Shown here piece by piece: positions 34,181 through 42,071 of a stretch of DNA of 64,000 nucleotides; within the stretch, counting starts at the first letter, position 1; each line of letters opens with the position of its first letter. The position numbers and the translations under genes are program-made. The DNA is from JADGHX01 sp035760965 (lineage in GTDB: Bacteria; Pseudomonadota; Gammaproteobacteria; Steroidobacterales; Steroidobacteraceae), in the NCBI GenBank assembly GCA_035760965.1, contig DASTRY010000027.1, forward strand, positions 57,624 through 121,623. The letters run 5' to 3'. A model generated the notes under the pieces. The model did no database searches. It saw only the letters and a list, made by a program, of their open reading frames with translations, and was not told the origin of the DNA.

Positions 34181-36399
34181 AACCGACCTGCTGGTGCGGC
34201 ACCCTGCTCCTCACGCTCGCATTTTTCGTCGCATCGCAGGCTCCAGCGTACGCAGCTCCCGACGCACCGGATGGCGAGCGACGGCCGCGCATCGGCCTCG
34301 TGCTCGGCGGTGGCGGCGCGCGCGGCGCGGCCCACGTGGGCGTGATCAAAGTGCTCGAAGAGTTGCGGGTTCCCATCGATGTCGTTGCCGGCACCAGCAT
34401 GGGCGCGGTCGTCGGCGGCCTGTACGCTTCCGGCATGAGCACGCAGGAGCTGGAGCGGGAGATCGGGTCGACGGATTGGGCGGACCTCTTCCGCGACAGC
34501 CCGGAGCGGGTCGACCGCTCGTTCCGCCGCAAGCGTGACGATGATCTCTACACCTTCGAAGCGAAGCCCGGCTTCAATCATGGCGAGGTGCAGCTGCCGC
34601 TGGCTTACATCCGCGGACAGAAGTTCGACCTGCTGCTGAATCGCCTCACGATGCGCGTCATCGACGTGCAGGATTTCGATCGGCTCCCGATTCCGTTCCG
34701 CGCCGTAGCGTCGGACCTGGAGACGGGTTCGGCCGTCGTGCTCGGCGGCGGCAGCATGGCGAAGGCGATCCGCGCGAGCCTCGCGGTACCAGGCGCATTC
34801 GACCCGGTGGAAATCGACGGCCGGCTGCTCGCCGACGGCGGCCTCGCGAACAATATCCCCGTCAACGTGGCGCGCGCGATGGGCGCGGATGTTCTGATCG
34901 TGGTGGACGTCGGCGCCGGGCTCTACAAGCGCGCCGAGCTGACGAACGCCATCCGCGTCGCCGTCCAGCTCACCGGCTTTCTCTTCACGCTGAACGGCGA
35001 GCTGCAGCTCAAGACGCTCGGGCCGCGTGACGTGCTGGTGCGCCCGAACCTGGGCGACATGAGCGGCGCCGAATTCGAGCGCGCGGGCGAAGCGATCCAC
35101 ATCGGCGAAGCCGCCGCGCGCGCCGCCGGCGATGCGCTGCGACGCTATGCGGTGAGCACGGATGAGTACGCACGGTATCTCGCGAAGCGCACACGCCCGC
35201 AGGCCGCGGCCCCGACTATCGACTTCGTGCACGTCGACAATCGCTCACGTCTCGCAGACGACGTGATCGCCAGCAAGATTACCGGGCAGGTCGGACAGAC
35301 GTTGAACGAGAAGCGCCTCGAGCACGACATCGGCACGATCTACGGTCTCGACCTCTTCGAATCCGTGCACTACGACGTCGTCCGTGAAGAAGATCGAACA
35401 GGATTGCTGATCAGCACGAAGGCGAAGAGCTGGGGACCCAACTATCTGCAGTTCGGGCTCGCCACGTCAAACGACTTCCGGGGCGACAGTACCCTGCGTG
35501 TGGGGGCGCTCTATTCGCGCACGGCCATCAACTCGCTGAACGGCGAATGGCGCACCGGCCTGCAGCTCGGAGACGAGCCGGCACTCTTCACGGAGATCTA
35601 CCAGCCGCTCGAGCCGCGCCTGCGCTATTTCGGCTACGGACGCATCGGCTATGCCACACGCAACGTGAACGTGTTCGACGACGCGGGCAACAACGTCTCG
35701 CGCTACCAACTCGAAGGTCCGCAGCTCGAGCTTGGAGCGGGTCGTGAATTCGGTACATGGGGCGAGGGCCGCGTCGGCTATCGACGCGAGCGCAATCACG
35801 CAAGCCTCATCACGGGAGAGGCGGCCGGCAACGTCCAGGGCGATCGCGGCGAGCTCTTTCTGCGCCTGTCGGATGACAAGCTCGACAATCTCTATTTCCC
35901 GCGCACGGGACACCTCGGAGTCGTCGAATGGCGCAGCGCGCGCGAGTGGCTCGGGTCCGGCATCGACTACGACCAGATTCTATTGAGCTATGTGCACGCC
36001 TTCTCCTGGGGCTCGAGCTCGCTGCTCGGCGAATTCATGGCCGGCACCACGCTCGACGACGATGCCCCGCTCGAAGCGCTGTACCCGCTCGGCGGATTCT
36101 TGCGTCTCTCCGGTCTCGCTCAGGATGAGCTGCGGGGTCAGCAGGTCGGTCTGATGAGCCTCGTCTACATGCGCCGCCTCAGCGCCGCGCGCTTGTTCCG
36201 ATCCTATGTCGGCGTCAGCGCCGAGCTGGGCAATGTGTGGCAAAGCTCGCGCGACGTCTCGCTCGGCAGCGCGATCGCCGCCGGAAGCCTCTTCCTGGGT
36301 TTCGACACGCCGATCGGCCCGCTGTATCTCGCGTATGGGCGCGACGAACATGGGCGCCAGAGCGTTTACACGTATGTGGGACCGCGCTTCACGTTCTGA
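34177..36399 (+). CDS. PlpD-like patatin phospholipase with Omp85 barrel (type Vd secretion)
   Basis: A 740-residue protein, near the length of Pseudomonas PlpD (728). Order of domains: signal peptide (1-27), patatin (37-320), a single POTRA (about 345-415) and a 16-strand Omp85-type barrel ending VYTYVGPRFTF. The patatin dyad is visible: oxyanion GGGGARG (44-50), nucleophile Ser74 in AGTSMG, and Asp in LADGGLANN near 222. In this type Vd autotransporter the barrel moves the phospholipase A domain to the surface. It is translationally coupled to the DUF4105 gene. Confidence 0.92.
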   Translation: MKPTCWCGTLLLTLAFFVASQAPAYAAPDAPDGERRPRIGLVLGGGGARGAAHVGVIKVLEELRVPIDVVAGTSMGAVVGGLYASGMSTQELEREIGSTDWADLFRDSPERVDRSFRRKRDDDLYTFEAKPGFNHGEVQLPLAYIRGQKFDLLLNRLTMRVIDVQDFDRLPIPFRAVASDLETGSAVVLGGGSMAKAIRASLAVPGAFDPVEIDGRLLADGGLANNIPVNVARAMGADVLIVVDVGAGLYKRAELTNAIRVAVQLTGFLFTLNGELQLKTLGPRDVLVRPNLGDMSGAEFERAGEAIHIGEAAARAAGDALRRYAVSTDEYARYLAKRTRPQAAAPTIDFVHVDNRSRLADDVIASKITGQVGQTLNEKRLEHDIGTIYGLDLFESVHYDVVREEDRTGLLISTKAKSWGPNYLQFGLATSNDFRGDSTLRVGALYSRTAINSLNGEWRTGLQLGDEPALFTEIYQPLEPRLRYFGYGRIGYATRNVNVFDDAGNNVSRYQLEGPQLELGAGREFGTWGEGRVGYRRERNHASLITGEAAGNVQGDRGELFLRLSDDKLDNLYFPRTGHLGVVEWRSAREWLGSGIDYDQILLSYVHAFSWGSSSLLGEFMAGTTLDDDAPLEALYPLGGFLRLSGLAQDELRGQQVGLMSLVYMRRLSAARLFRSYVGVSAELGNVWQSSRDVSLGSAIAAGSLFLGFDTPIGPLYLAYGRDEHGRQSVYTYVGPRFTF

Positions 36400-36418
36400 C
36401 GCCCGCGGCGTTCGTCAG
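36396..36418. terminator. Possible two-way terminator hairpin
   Basis: Inverted arms CTGACG (36396-36401) and CGTCAG (36413-36418) with an 11-base GC-rich loop. The two arms contain the stop codons of the convergent genes that end at 36399 and 36415. No T-run is present, so the call is weak. Confidence 0.35.
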
Positions 36419-36876
36419 CGTTCCGCAGGCTTGCTGCTCTCCACGGCGAGCTTTTTCGCGTTCGAGGCACCCGGCTCGGCGTAGAAGCCGGCGCGGCTCT
36501 CGGGCACCCAGAAAGAGAGCTTGTCCCCGGGTTTCAGCTCCGAGGCCTTCACCTCCGTCCCTTCCATCTGCACGCGTGCATCCGGGGTCGTCGTGAACTT
36601 CACGGTCGTAACGGGGTTGTTGTAGCTGTCCGTGAAGTCCGCCGTCACCTCGTTGCCCTTGACGTCCACGACGTTCGCATCGAAGCGCGCGTACTTCTTC
36701 CCGTTCTTGGTGACCACTTCGCGACACGCCTTGCCGGCGTTCGGGTACTTCGCCAGGAATTCCTGACTGAAGACGATCTTGTTCAGGCAGCTGTTGCTGT
36801 CCGCCCCCTCATCCGCGAGTGCGGCGAAGGGAGCGATCGCCAGCAGACAAGCGGCGAATTTCGTCCGCGTTTTCAT
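36415..36876 (-). CDS. Paralogue of the sortase substrate domain, without a sorting signal
   Basis: A 153-residue exported protein (signal ending AALADEG). Its domain aligns with the sortase substrate: 'CLNKIVFSQEFLAKYPNAGKACREVVTKNGKKYARFDANV' against 'CQRVQFSDEVLNRFPKAPQACLDVITRDGQDYAVFKAQL', and 'KASELKPGDKLSFWVPES' against 'PVSELAPDQELTAYVRVD'. Both cysteines (C30, C51) are conserved. The C-terminus is a soluble tail (SNAKKLAVESSKPAER) with no MPxTA motif or membrane helix, so it should be free in the periplasm. Its promoter region holds the motif copy at 36936-36953, centred 68 bp upstream. Confidence 0.8.
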   Translation of the reverse strand: MKTRTKFAACLLAIAPFAALADEGADSNSCLNKIVFSQEFLAKYPNAGKACREVVTKNGKKYARFDANVVDVKGNEVTADFTDSYNNPVTTVKFTTTPDARVQMEGTEVKASELKPGDKLSFWVPESRAGFYAEPGASNAKKLAVESSKPAER

Positions 36877-36935
36877 AATCCCTCCAATCGAAAGCCAGAC
36901 CGACCCGCATACTGTCCGGAATACGAGACGGCGGC

Positions 36936-36953
36936 GTTGGACCTTGGACCAAT
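36936..36953. promoter_or_regulatory. Palindromic motif copy between divergent envelope genes
   Basis: GTTGGACCTTGGACCAAT, 15 of 18 to the dyad. It is centred 68 bp before the sortase-substrate paralogue and 43 bp before the divergent lipoprotein. Confidence 0.55.
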
Positions 36954-36987
36954 ACCCGGCGCGGCGGCGGCGCTGAATATCCGGTGA

Positions 36988-38325
36988 ATGCGCGCAGTAG
37001 CGATCGGTGGGTTGTCCGCGGCTCTCGTCTGTACGCTGTGCGGCTGCGTGAGCGTCAATCCGTTCGGCAAAGACGACTCCGAGGAGCGCGCCGAGCAGCT
37101 CGCGCGCGTGCAACTCCGATCGATGCAGTTCGCCGACGAGTACGTCGCGCAGATCGTGGGGCCGCTCAATTCGCTGCAGTCGACAACGACGGACCCCAAC
37201 GTCCGCCTGGACGCGCAGAACTGGAAGCTCACCCAGGCCACCGCGGCGTACACGAACGCCAGCGAGTCGAATCCGGTGGAGGGCGCGCTCGATCTCATCG
37301 TGCTGGCGTCGTTGAGCCGCATGGTCATCGCGGATGAGCTCGCAAGGCCCGCGGGTCGGCTGCGCTCGTCGCAGCTGCTGGACGCACACAAGAAGCTCGA
37401 GCAGCGCGCCTGGGATTTGAGCGCGACCGTGCTGGACGACGATCAGAAGTCGCAAATGCAGGAGGCGATTCGTCAGTGGCGCGCGGCGAATCCTGACGTG
37501 CGCGCCGTCGCGTTGGTGCATTTCGGCAATCTGCCGCAGGACGTTCTGCCCGCCGACAAGAAGGGATTCATGTCGAAGGGCCTGCTCGGGCTCATCGGCA
37601 TCGAGCCGCTGCGCGGCTTGGACCCGGCGGTTCAGGAGATCGCGCAGACTCGGCAGCTCGCGCAACGGTCGATGTACTACGCGCAGCGCGTCCCGGGGCT
37701 GCTGGACATGCAGGTGGAACGGCTGACGTATCAGCTCGTGCTCATGCCGGAGTCGCAGCGTGTGCTCGGCGATGTGAATCGATTCGCCGACGCCGCCGAT
37801 CGTGCGGGACGCCTCGCGGAGGTGCTGCCGACGCTCGTGTCGCAGGAGCGCGAGGAGGCGATCAAGCAGATCGCGCTGGAGTTGAACGCGCAGCAGGCGA
37901 AAACGCGCGCGCTCGCACGCGAGCTGCAGGCGATGCTGGATGCGGGAACTCGTACGTCCGATTCGATCAACCAGACGGTCGGGTCCATTGACGGACTCGT
38001 GGCGCGCTTCAAGCCGAAGACCGCGACGGCACCCGCAACGGGCGCGAAGAAGTCGTCGGCACTCGTCGAGTACGCGCAGGCAGTGAGCGAGACGGAGCGC
38101 GCGACGGAGCAGCTGCAGAAGCTGATCGTCACGCTCGATGAGCGCACTGGCGGCGTCGAGCGTCTCGTGAACACGACGGCTGCGAACGTCACGACTATCG
38201 TGGATCAGATCATCGCGAGGCTCATCGTGCTCGCGGCGGCCGTGGCCCTCATCATTGTCGGCAGTGCGCTCGCGTATCGGGTGCTCGTGAAACGAATTGC
38301 AGACGCGCGCGACCGGGCCTCCTAA
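36988..38325 (+). CDS. Large coiled-coil lipoprotein with C-terminal membrane helix
   Basis: A 445-residue protein. The N-terminus has a lipobox (TLCGC, Cys20), and the C-terminus a single membrane helix (about 411-432, LIVLAAAVALIIVGSALAYRVLV) with a short basic tail. The middle is mainly helical and rich in Ala, Gln, Glu and Arg, with heptad-like stretches near 240-400. It could bridge two membranes or sit in the inner membrane with both ends anchored. Family not recognised. Motif copy centred 43 bp before the start. Confidence 0.7.
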   Translation: MRAVAIGGLSAALVCTLCGCVSVNPFGKDDSEERAEQLARVQLRSMQFADEYVAQIVGPLNSLQSTTTDPNVRLDAQNWKLTQATAAYTNASESNPVEGALDLIVLASLSRMVIADELARPAGRLRSSQLLDAHKKLEQRAWDLSATVLDDDQKSQMQEAIRQWRAANPDVRAVALVHFGNLPQDVLPADKKGFMSKGLLGLIGIEPLRGLDPAVQEIAQTRQLAQRSMYYAQRVPGLLDMQVERLTYQLVLMPESQRVLGDVNRFADAADRAGRLAEVLPTLVSQEREEAIKQIALELNAQQAKTRALARELQAMLDAGTRTSDSINQTVGSIDGLVARFKPKTATAPATGAKKSSALVEYAQAVSETERATEQLQKLIVTLDERTGGVERLVNTTAANVTTIVDQIIARLIVLAAAVALIIVGSALAYRVLVKRIADARDRAS

Positions 38326-38385
38326 CCTGAATCAGCTCAGTTGTATCGAGTCGCATTTGGCCGACGCGAGCTATGCACCCGCGGC

Positions 38386-39048
38386 ATGACAATTGCTCCC
38401 GGTTACGCTCCCAGCGGGGTGTCGATCCCGCCGATTGCATACACCGTGAGCGCCATTCTAGAGACCCCTATCGCCCAGCACGCGTATCGCCGCGAGGTGT
38501 TTTCTGTTGATGGAGTCCGCGTCATCCTCGATGCTCGCGGCAACTGGAGCTGCGAGTCGCGGACGTGCACGCAGGGGTCCGTGTGCGCTCACGTGGTGCA
38601 GGCGCGCCGCTTCAAAGAAATGCGCGGCAAGAAGCGCGCTGGCACGGTCATCGAGATCGAGCTCACCGCGGCGGAGCTGCGCGCGCTCACGCAAAGCGCC
38701 GTGTCTCCTGCAAACGACGCCGTGGCTGCGCCGAAGCGCAAGCTTGGCAACTCCGCATGGCCGCTCGTTCTGACCCTCGCTGCGATTGCCGCGGTGCTGG
38801 GCGCCGTCACGTACGTTGCTAACCGACACACCGAAACCGTCGCGAGCAGTCCGGCGTACGGCGTGAGCGCGGCGATGGCAGATCCGGCGGCATCGGCACC
38901 ACCCGTCGAATTCGCGAATCCGTTCGATCGGAAAGAGGTGTTCGAATTTCCACCCGGGACGAGCGAGCTCGAGGCGCACGATTCGGTCGAGCAGCAGCTG
39001 CTGCAACGAGCCCGTCACAGGCTGACGCAGCCAGCCGAGCCACTCTAG
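38386..39048 (+). CDS. Membrane protein with SWIM-like zinc-finger motif
   Basis: A 220-residue protein. Residues 54-72 read WSCESRTCTQGSVCAHVVQ: C56, C61, C67 and H69, a spacing close to the SWIM finger (CxC...CxH), which binds zinc and usually sits in DNA- or protein-binding proteins. A basic stretch follows (RRFKEMRGKKR), then a single membrane helix (about 125-145) and a C-terminal tail. The order puts the finger on the cytoplasmic side. ATG 38386 was preferred to a TTG 45 bp earlier. Family not recognised. Confidence 0.7.
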   Translation: MTIAPGYAPSGVSIPPIAYTVSAILETPIAQHAYRREVFSVDGVRVILDARGNWSCESRTCTQGSVCAHVVQARRFKEMRGKKRAGTVIEIELTAAELRALTQSAVSPANDAVAAPKRKLGNSAWPLVLTLAAIAAVLGAVTYVANRHTETVASSPAYGVSAAMADPAASAPPVEFANPFDRKEVFEFPPGTSELEAHDSVEQQLLQRARHRLTQPAEPL

Positions 39049-39100
39049 AACTCCGCCGCTGAACAGGCCGCGAAATCACGCGGGCGGCTTCGCTCGTTCA

Positions 39101-39118
39101 ATGGGACGTAGGCCGTAT
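39101..39118. promoter_or_regulatory. Weak palindromic motif copy
   Basis: ATGGGACGTAGGCCGTAT, 13 of 18. Centre 61 bp before the OmpA-like start. A similar degenerate copy at 46354-46371 (ATCGGACGTAGGTGGTAT) lies 90 bp before the 67-residue gene at 46 kb. Both could be chance. Confidence 0.25.
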
Positions 39119-39170
39119 CCCTTTTCGACGAGCACATGCGTACGTTCCAGTCCGCGTACCGGAGCACGTT

Positions 39171-39626
39171 GTGAGCGGGGCGATCTACACCACCGGCACC
39201 CGGCCGCCGCGTCGAACGGCAGCCGTTCTCGTGGCGCTGGTCGGATTTCTGTTCGATCGTTCGAATGGCGACCCCGCGAGCGCGGCGCGGGAAGCGGTGC
39301 CGCCAGTCCACACGACACTCCTTGCCCGCGTGTATTTCGATCGAGGCAGGTCGGCTCTGGATGCACACGACAGAGCCACACTTGCAAGCGTGGCGACGCT
39401 CGCGCGCGAGAGCGGCGCATCGCTCACGCTCACCGGCTACGCCGATGCGACGGGCGACAAGTGGCGCAACATCTCGCTGGCAAGAGATCGCACGACCGTC
39501 GTGCGCATTGCGCTGCTCACGCACGGCGTGGCGGAATCCCGCATCGTCTCGAGACGCCCGGCGTCGGTCATCGGCTCGGGTCCGGATGAGGAAGCACGGC
39601 GAGTCGAGATCTGGACCGTGCCCTGA
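39171..39626 (+). CDS. OmpA-like peptidoglycan-binding domain protein
   Basis: A 151-residue protein starting at GTG 39171. A hydrophobic N-terminal segment (AAVLVALVGFLF) is followed by an OmpA C-terminal-type domain: VYFDRGRSALDAHDRATL ... LTGYADATGDKWRNISLARDRTTVVRIALLTHGVAESRI. The glycan-peptide-binding Asp and Arg positions of the family appear at TGYADATGD and SLARDRT. It should be an inner-membrane or periplasmic protein that binds the cell wall. It converges on the aminotransferase gene. Confidence 0.78.
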   Translation: MSGAIYTTGTRPPRRTAAVLVALVGFLFDRSNGDPASAAREAVPPVHTTLLARVYFDRGRSALDAHDRATLASVATLARESGASLTLTGYADATGDKWRNISLARDRTTVVRIALLTHGVAESRIVSRRPASVIGSGPDEEARRVEIWTVP

Positions 39627-39648
39627 AGAAAAGCGACCGTGCTCGTCG

Positions 39649-40722
39649 TCAGCGGCCGGTGACCAGGCGCACGAATCGCAGGATTTCCACCTCGGTGTTG
39701 TAGAAGTGCGGCGCTGCGCGCAGGAGGCCGGAACGTTCTTCGACGCGAACGCCCTGATGCGCAAGGCGAGCGGCCGCGTCGGTCGCGTTCGGATGCACTA
39801 TCGACACGATGCCCGCCGATGCGGCGGACGGCGTCACGACGCTGAAACCTTCCGCGCCGAGCGCTTCGCGCAGCGTCTTCGCGAGCACGCCGACGCGCGC
39901 CAACACATCGGGCCATCCGAGCGATCCCAGATATTCCAGCGATGCGTGCAAGGCGTAGACGCCTGGATAGTTGATGTGGCTATGGCGCAGGTGTGACGAA
40001 GGCGGCTCGTTGTGGTAGCCGAGAATTCCGGGCCGCAGTGTCTGCCCGAAATCCGGCCGCGTGATCATCAGGGCCAGACCGAAGCCGGCGAGCAGCCACT
40101 TGAACACCGAAGCGGTATAGAAATCCGCGAGGCTCGCGTCCACATCGACGGCACCGACGGCCTGCACGCCGTCCACGATCAAGCGGATGTTCCGCGCACG
40201 GCACGCCTGCGAGAGCCGCGACAGGTCCACCTTCGTTCCGGTACACCAATGAACGTGCGACACCGCGAGCACACGCGTGCCGTCGCGAAGCGCGGCGATC
40301 AGCGCGTCGGTACGCTCGTCTTCAGCTCGTATCGGCACGCGAACAATCGTTGCGCCCGCTTCCGCCGCTCCCTGCCACGCGAGATGGACGGAAGGGAACT
40401 CATCCTCCGCGACCACGACCTCATCGCCCGCGCCGAGCCGCATCGCGCGCGCAACGAGGTTGAGAGCTTCGGTCGTGCTGGAGCAGAACGAGACGCTCTC
40501 TGCCGGAACCTTCAACAGCGCGGCAATGAGATCCCGACAGCGCATATGCGTGGCATGCCACGCGTCGCGCCCGTCGTAGCCGATGGCTTTCTCCGCGTCG
40601 TAAAAGCGCGCGACGGCGGCGCCCTGCCCCGCCCACGAAAGGCCGACACTGGCCGTGTTTAGATAGAGACACGACTGCAGGTAGGGAAAGAGGCGGCGGA
40701 TTGCCTCGATATCCAGCGACAT
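39649..40722 (-). CDS. Class V aminotransferase (isopenicillin-N-epimerase/cysteine-desulfurase-like)
   Basis: A 357-residue PLP enzyme. The cofactor Lys is in YTASVFKWLLAGFG, preceded by the PLP-ring Asp in LIVDGVQAVGAVDVD and a glycine/serine-rich phosphate-cup region near SSTTEALNLVAR. The layout fits class V enzymes of the isopenicillin-N-epimerase/CsdB-like branch; the substrate is not clear. It lies next to an APC permease (overlap ATGA at 40722), so it probably acts on an imported amino acid. Cytoplasmic. Confidence 0.85.
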   Translation of the reverse strand: MSLDIEAIRRLFPYLQSCLYLNTASVGLSWAGQGAAVARFYDAEKAIGYDGRDAWHATHMRCRDLIAALLKVPAESVSFCSSTTEALNLVARAMRLGAGDEVVVAEDEFPSVHLAWQGAAEAGATIVRVPIRAEDERTDALIAALRDGTRVLAVSHVHWCTGTKVDLSRLSQACRARNIRLIVDGVQAVGAVDVDASLADFYTASVFKWLLAGFGLALMITRPDFGQTLRPGILGYHNEPPSSHLRHSHINYPGVYALHASLEYLGSLGWPDVLARVGVLAKTLREALGAEGFSVVTPSAASAGIVSIVHPNATDAAARLAHQGVRVEERSGLLRAAPHFYNTEVEILRFVRLVTGR

Positions 40723-42029
40723 CAGCTCACCTCGCCCGCGACTGCGCGGGGTCGCGCGCACCAGTACAGCACGCCCGCCAGCGCCCACACGCTCAACACG
40801 ACGTAAGGTCGCCAATCCGCCTCCACTCCGACTGCGATGATCGCAAGCGCGCAGAGCGCACCCGCGATGCTCAGCACGCGGAGCAACCCTTTGCCCGGCT
40901 TGAATCCCGCATCGTCGTAAACGTGCCCATGGCGACCGACGACGCGGAGCGCGGCGAGACACGAGGCGAAGTACTTGAGCATCGTCGGAATGTTCACGGC
41001 GAGAAACAGAAAGACCAGATTCATCGGCATCAGCAATCCGAGCACGCAGCACGCAAAGGCCACGGTCAGCGCGACGTGCGGCGTGCCCCACCTCGCATGG
41101 ACCCGCGCGAGCGCACCGGGCAGCATCCCGCTGCGCGCCATCGCAAAGAGATAGCGCGAAAAGATGATCAGGATGGCGTTCAGGGACTTCGTGATGGCGA
41201 GCGTAGCGGCGAGAATGATGAAGTAGCTCGCATACGGCCCCATTACCCGCTCGGCGGCTAGCAGCAGCGGCGTCGTGCTGGCACCGAGCGTCGCGCGGTC
41301 GACGGTGCCCACGACGACAACCGACAACGCACAGTAAATGACGAGCGTGACGCCGACCGAGATGGCGATGCCGCGCGCGATCACTCGACGCGCGTCGCGA
41401 ATCTCATCGCCGACTTCCGTTGCGGATTCGATGCCCAGGAAGAGGCTCACGAGCAGCGGGATGGCCGCGAACAGTCCGAGCCAGCCGCGAGGCATGAAGG
41501 GCTCGAAATGCGCGGAGTCGATGGCCGGAAGGCCGAGAGCCACCAGCCCGAGGAGTAGCGCGCCCATCAAGCAGAAGAGGAGTGTCTGCACACGCGCGGC
41601 GATGGAAATTCCGAACAGATTGAGCAGGTAGAACACGACGAACACGATCAGCATCGTCGGTTTCAAGGGTAGCGGCACGAGCATCGTCCAGTGCTGAACG
41701 AGCACGAGCGCCAGCACCACCATCACGCCGACGCTGCCCAGAATGCGCGTCCACGCGATGATGAAGCCGACGAACGGATGCAGGAATCGTGTCTGCCAGA
41801 CGAAGGCCGCACCCGACGACGGCACGGCGGACCCGAGAAAGGCGTACACGACGGCGAACAGCGCCATCGGCACGGCAGCCAGCACGAGGGAGACCAGCAT
41901 CGCCGGCCCTGCGAGCTGCACGGCCGGCGAGAAGATCGAGAACATCGCCACGCCGATGGCGGCGCCCGCGCCCAGCGTGACGACGTCAATCAGGCGGACG
42001 TCCCGTTTCAGCGCGCCATCCGTAGGCAT
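40722..42029 (-). CDS. APC-family amino-acid permease
   Basis: A 435-residue polytopic transporter with about 12 helices. The APC consensus near helix 1 is present: IDVVTLGAGAAIGVAMFSIFSP, an unwound GxG segment. Also typical are LGIESATEVGDEIRDARRVIARGIAIS (helix 6 and the loop) and SRYLFAMARSGMLPGALARVHARWGTPHVAL. It imports amino acids or related compounds by proton or sodium symport. It is upstream of and overlaps the aminotransferase gene. Confidence 0.9.
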   Translation of the reverse strand: MPTDGALKRDVRLIDVVTLGAGAAIGVAMFSIFSPAVQLAGPAMLVSLVLAAVPMALFAVVYAFLGSAVPSSGAAFVWQTRFLHPFVGFIIAWTRILGSVGVMVVLALVLVQHWTMLVPLPLKPTMLIVFVVFYLLNLFGISIAARVQTLLFCLMGALLLGLVALGLPAIDSAHFEPFMPRGWLGLFAAIPLLVSLFLGIESATEVGDEIRDARRVIARGIAISVGVTLVIYCALSVVVVGTVDRATLGASTTPLLLAAERVMGPYASYFIILAATLAITKSLNAILIIFSRYLFAMARSGMLPGALARVHARWGTPHVALTVAFACCVLGLLMPMNLVFLFLAVNIPTMLKYFASCLAALRVVGRHGHVYDDAGFKPGKGLLRVLSIAGALCALAIIAVGVEADWRPYVVLSVWALAGVLYWCARPRAVAGEVS

Positions 42030-42071
42030 CTGTGATTCCTCGTGCTACGGCGCGCGGTGAGTGGCGCGCGG

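Noticed and set aside
17597..36953. The recurring motif as a sigma-54 or FNR site
   Set aside because: It lacks the GG-N10-GC spacing of sigma-54 and the TTGAT-N4-ATCAA of FNR; the core is GGACC-GGTCC.
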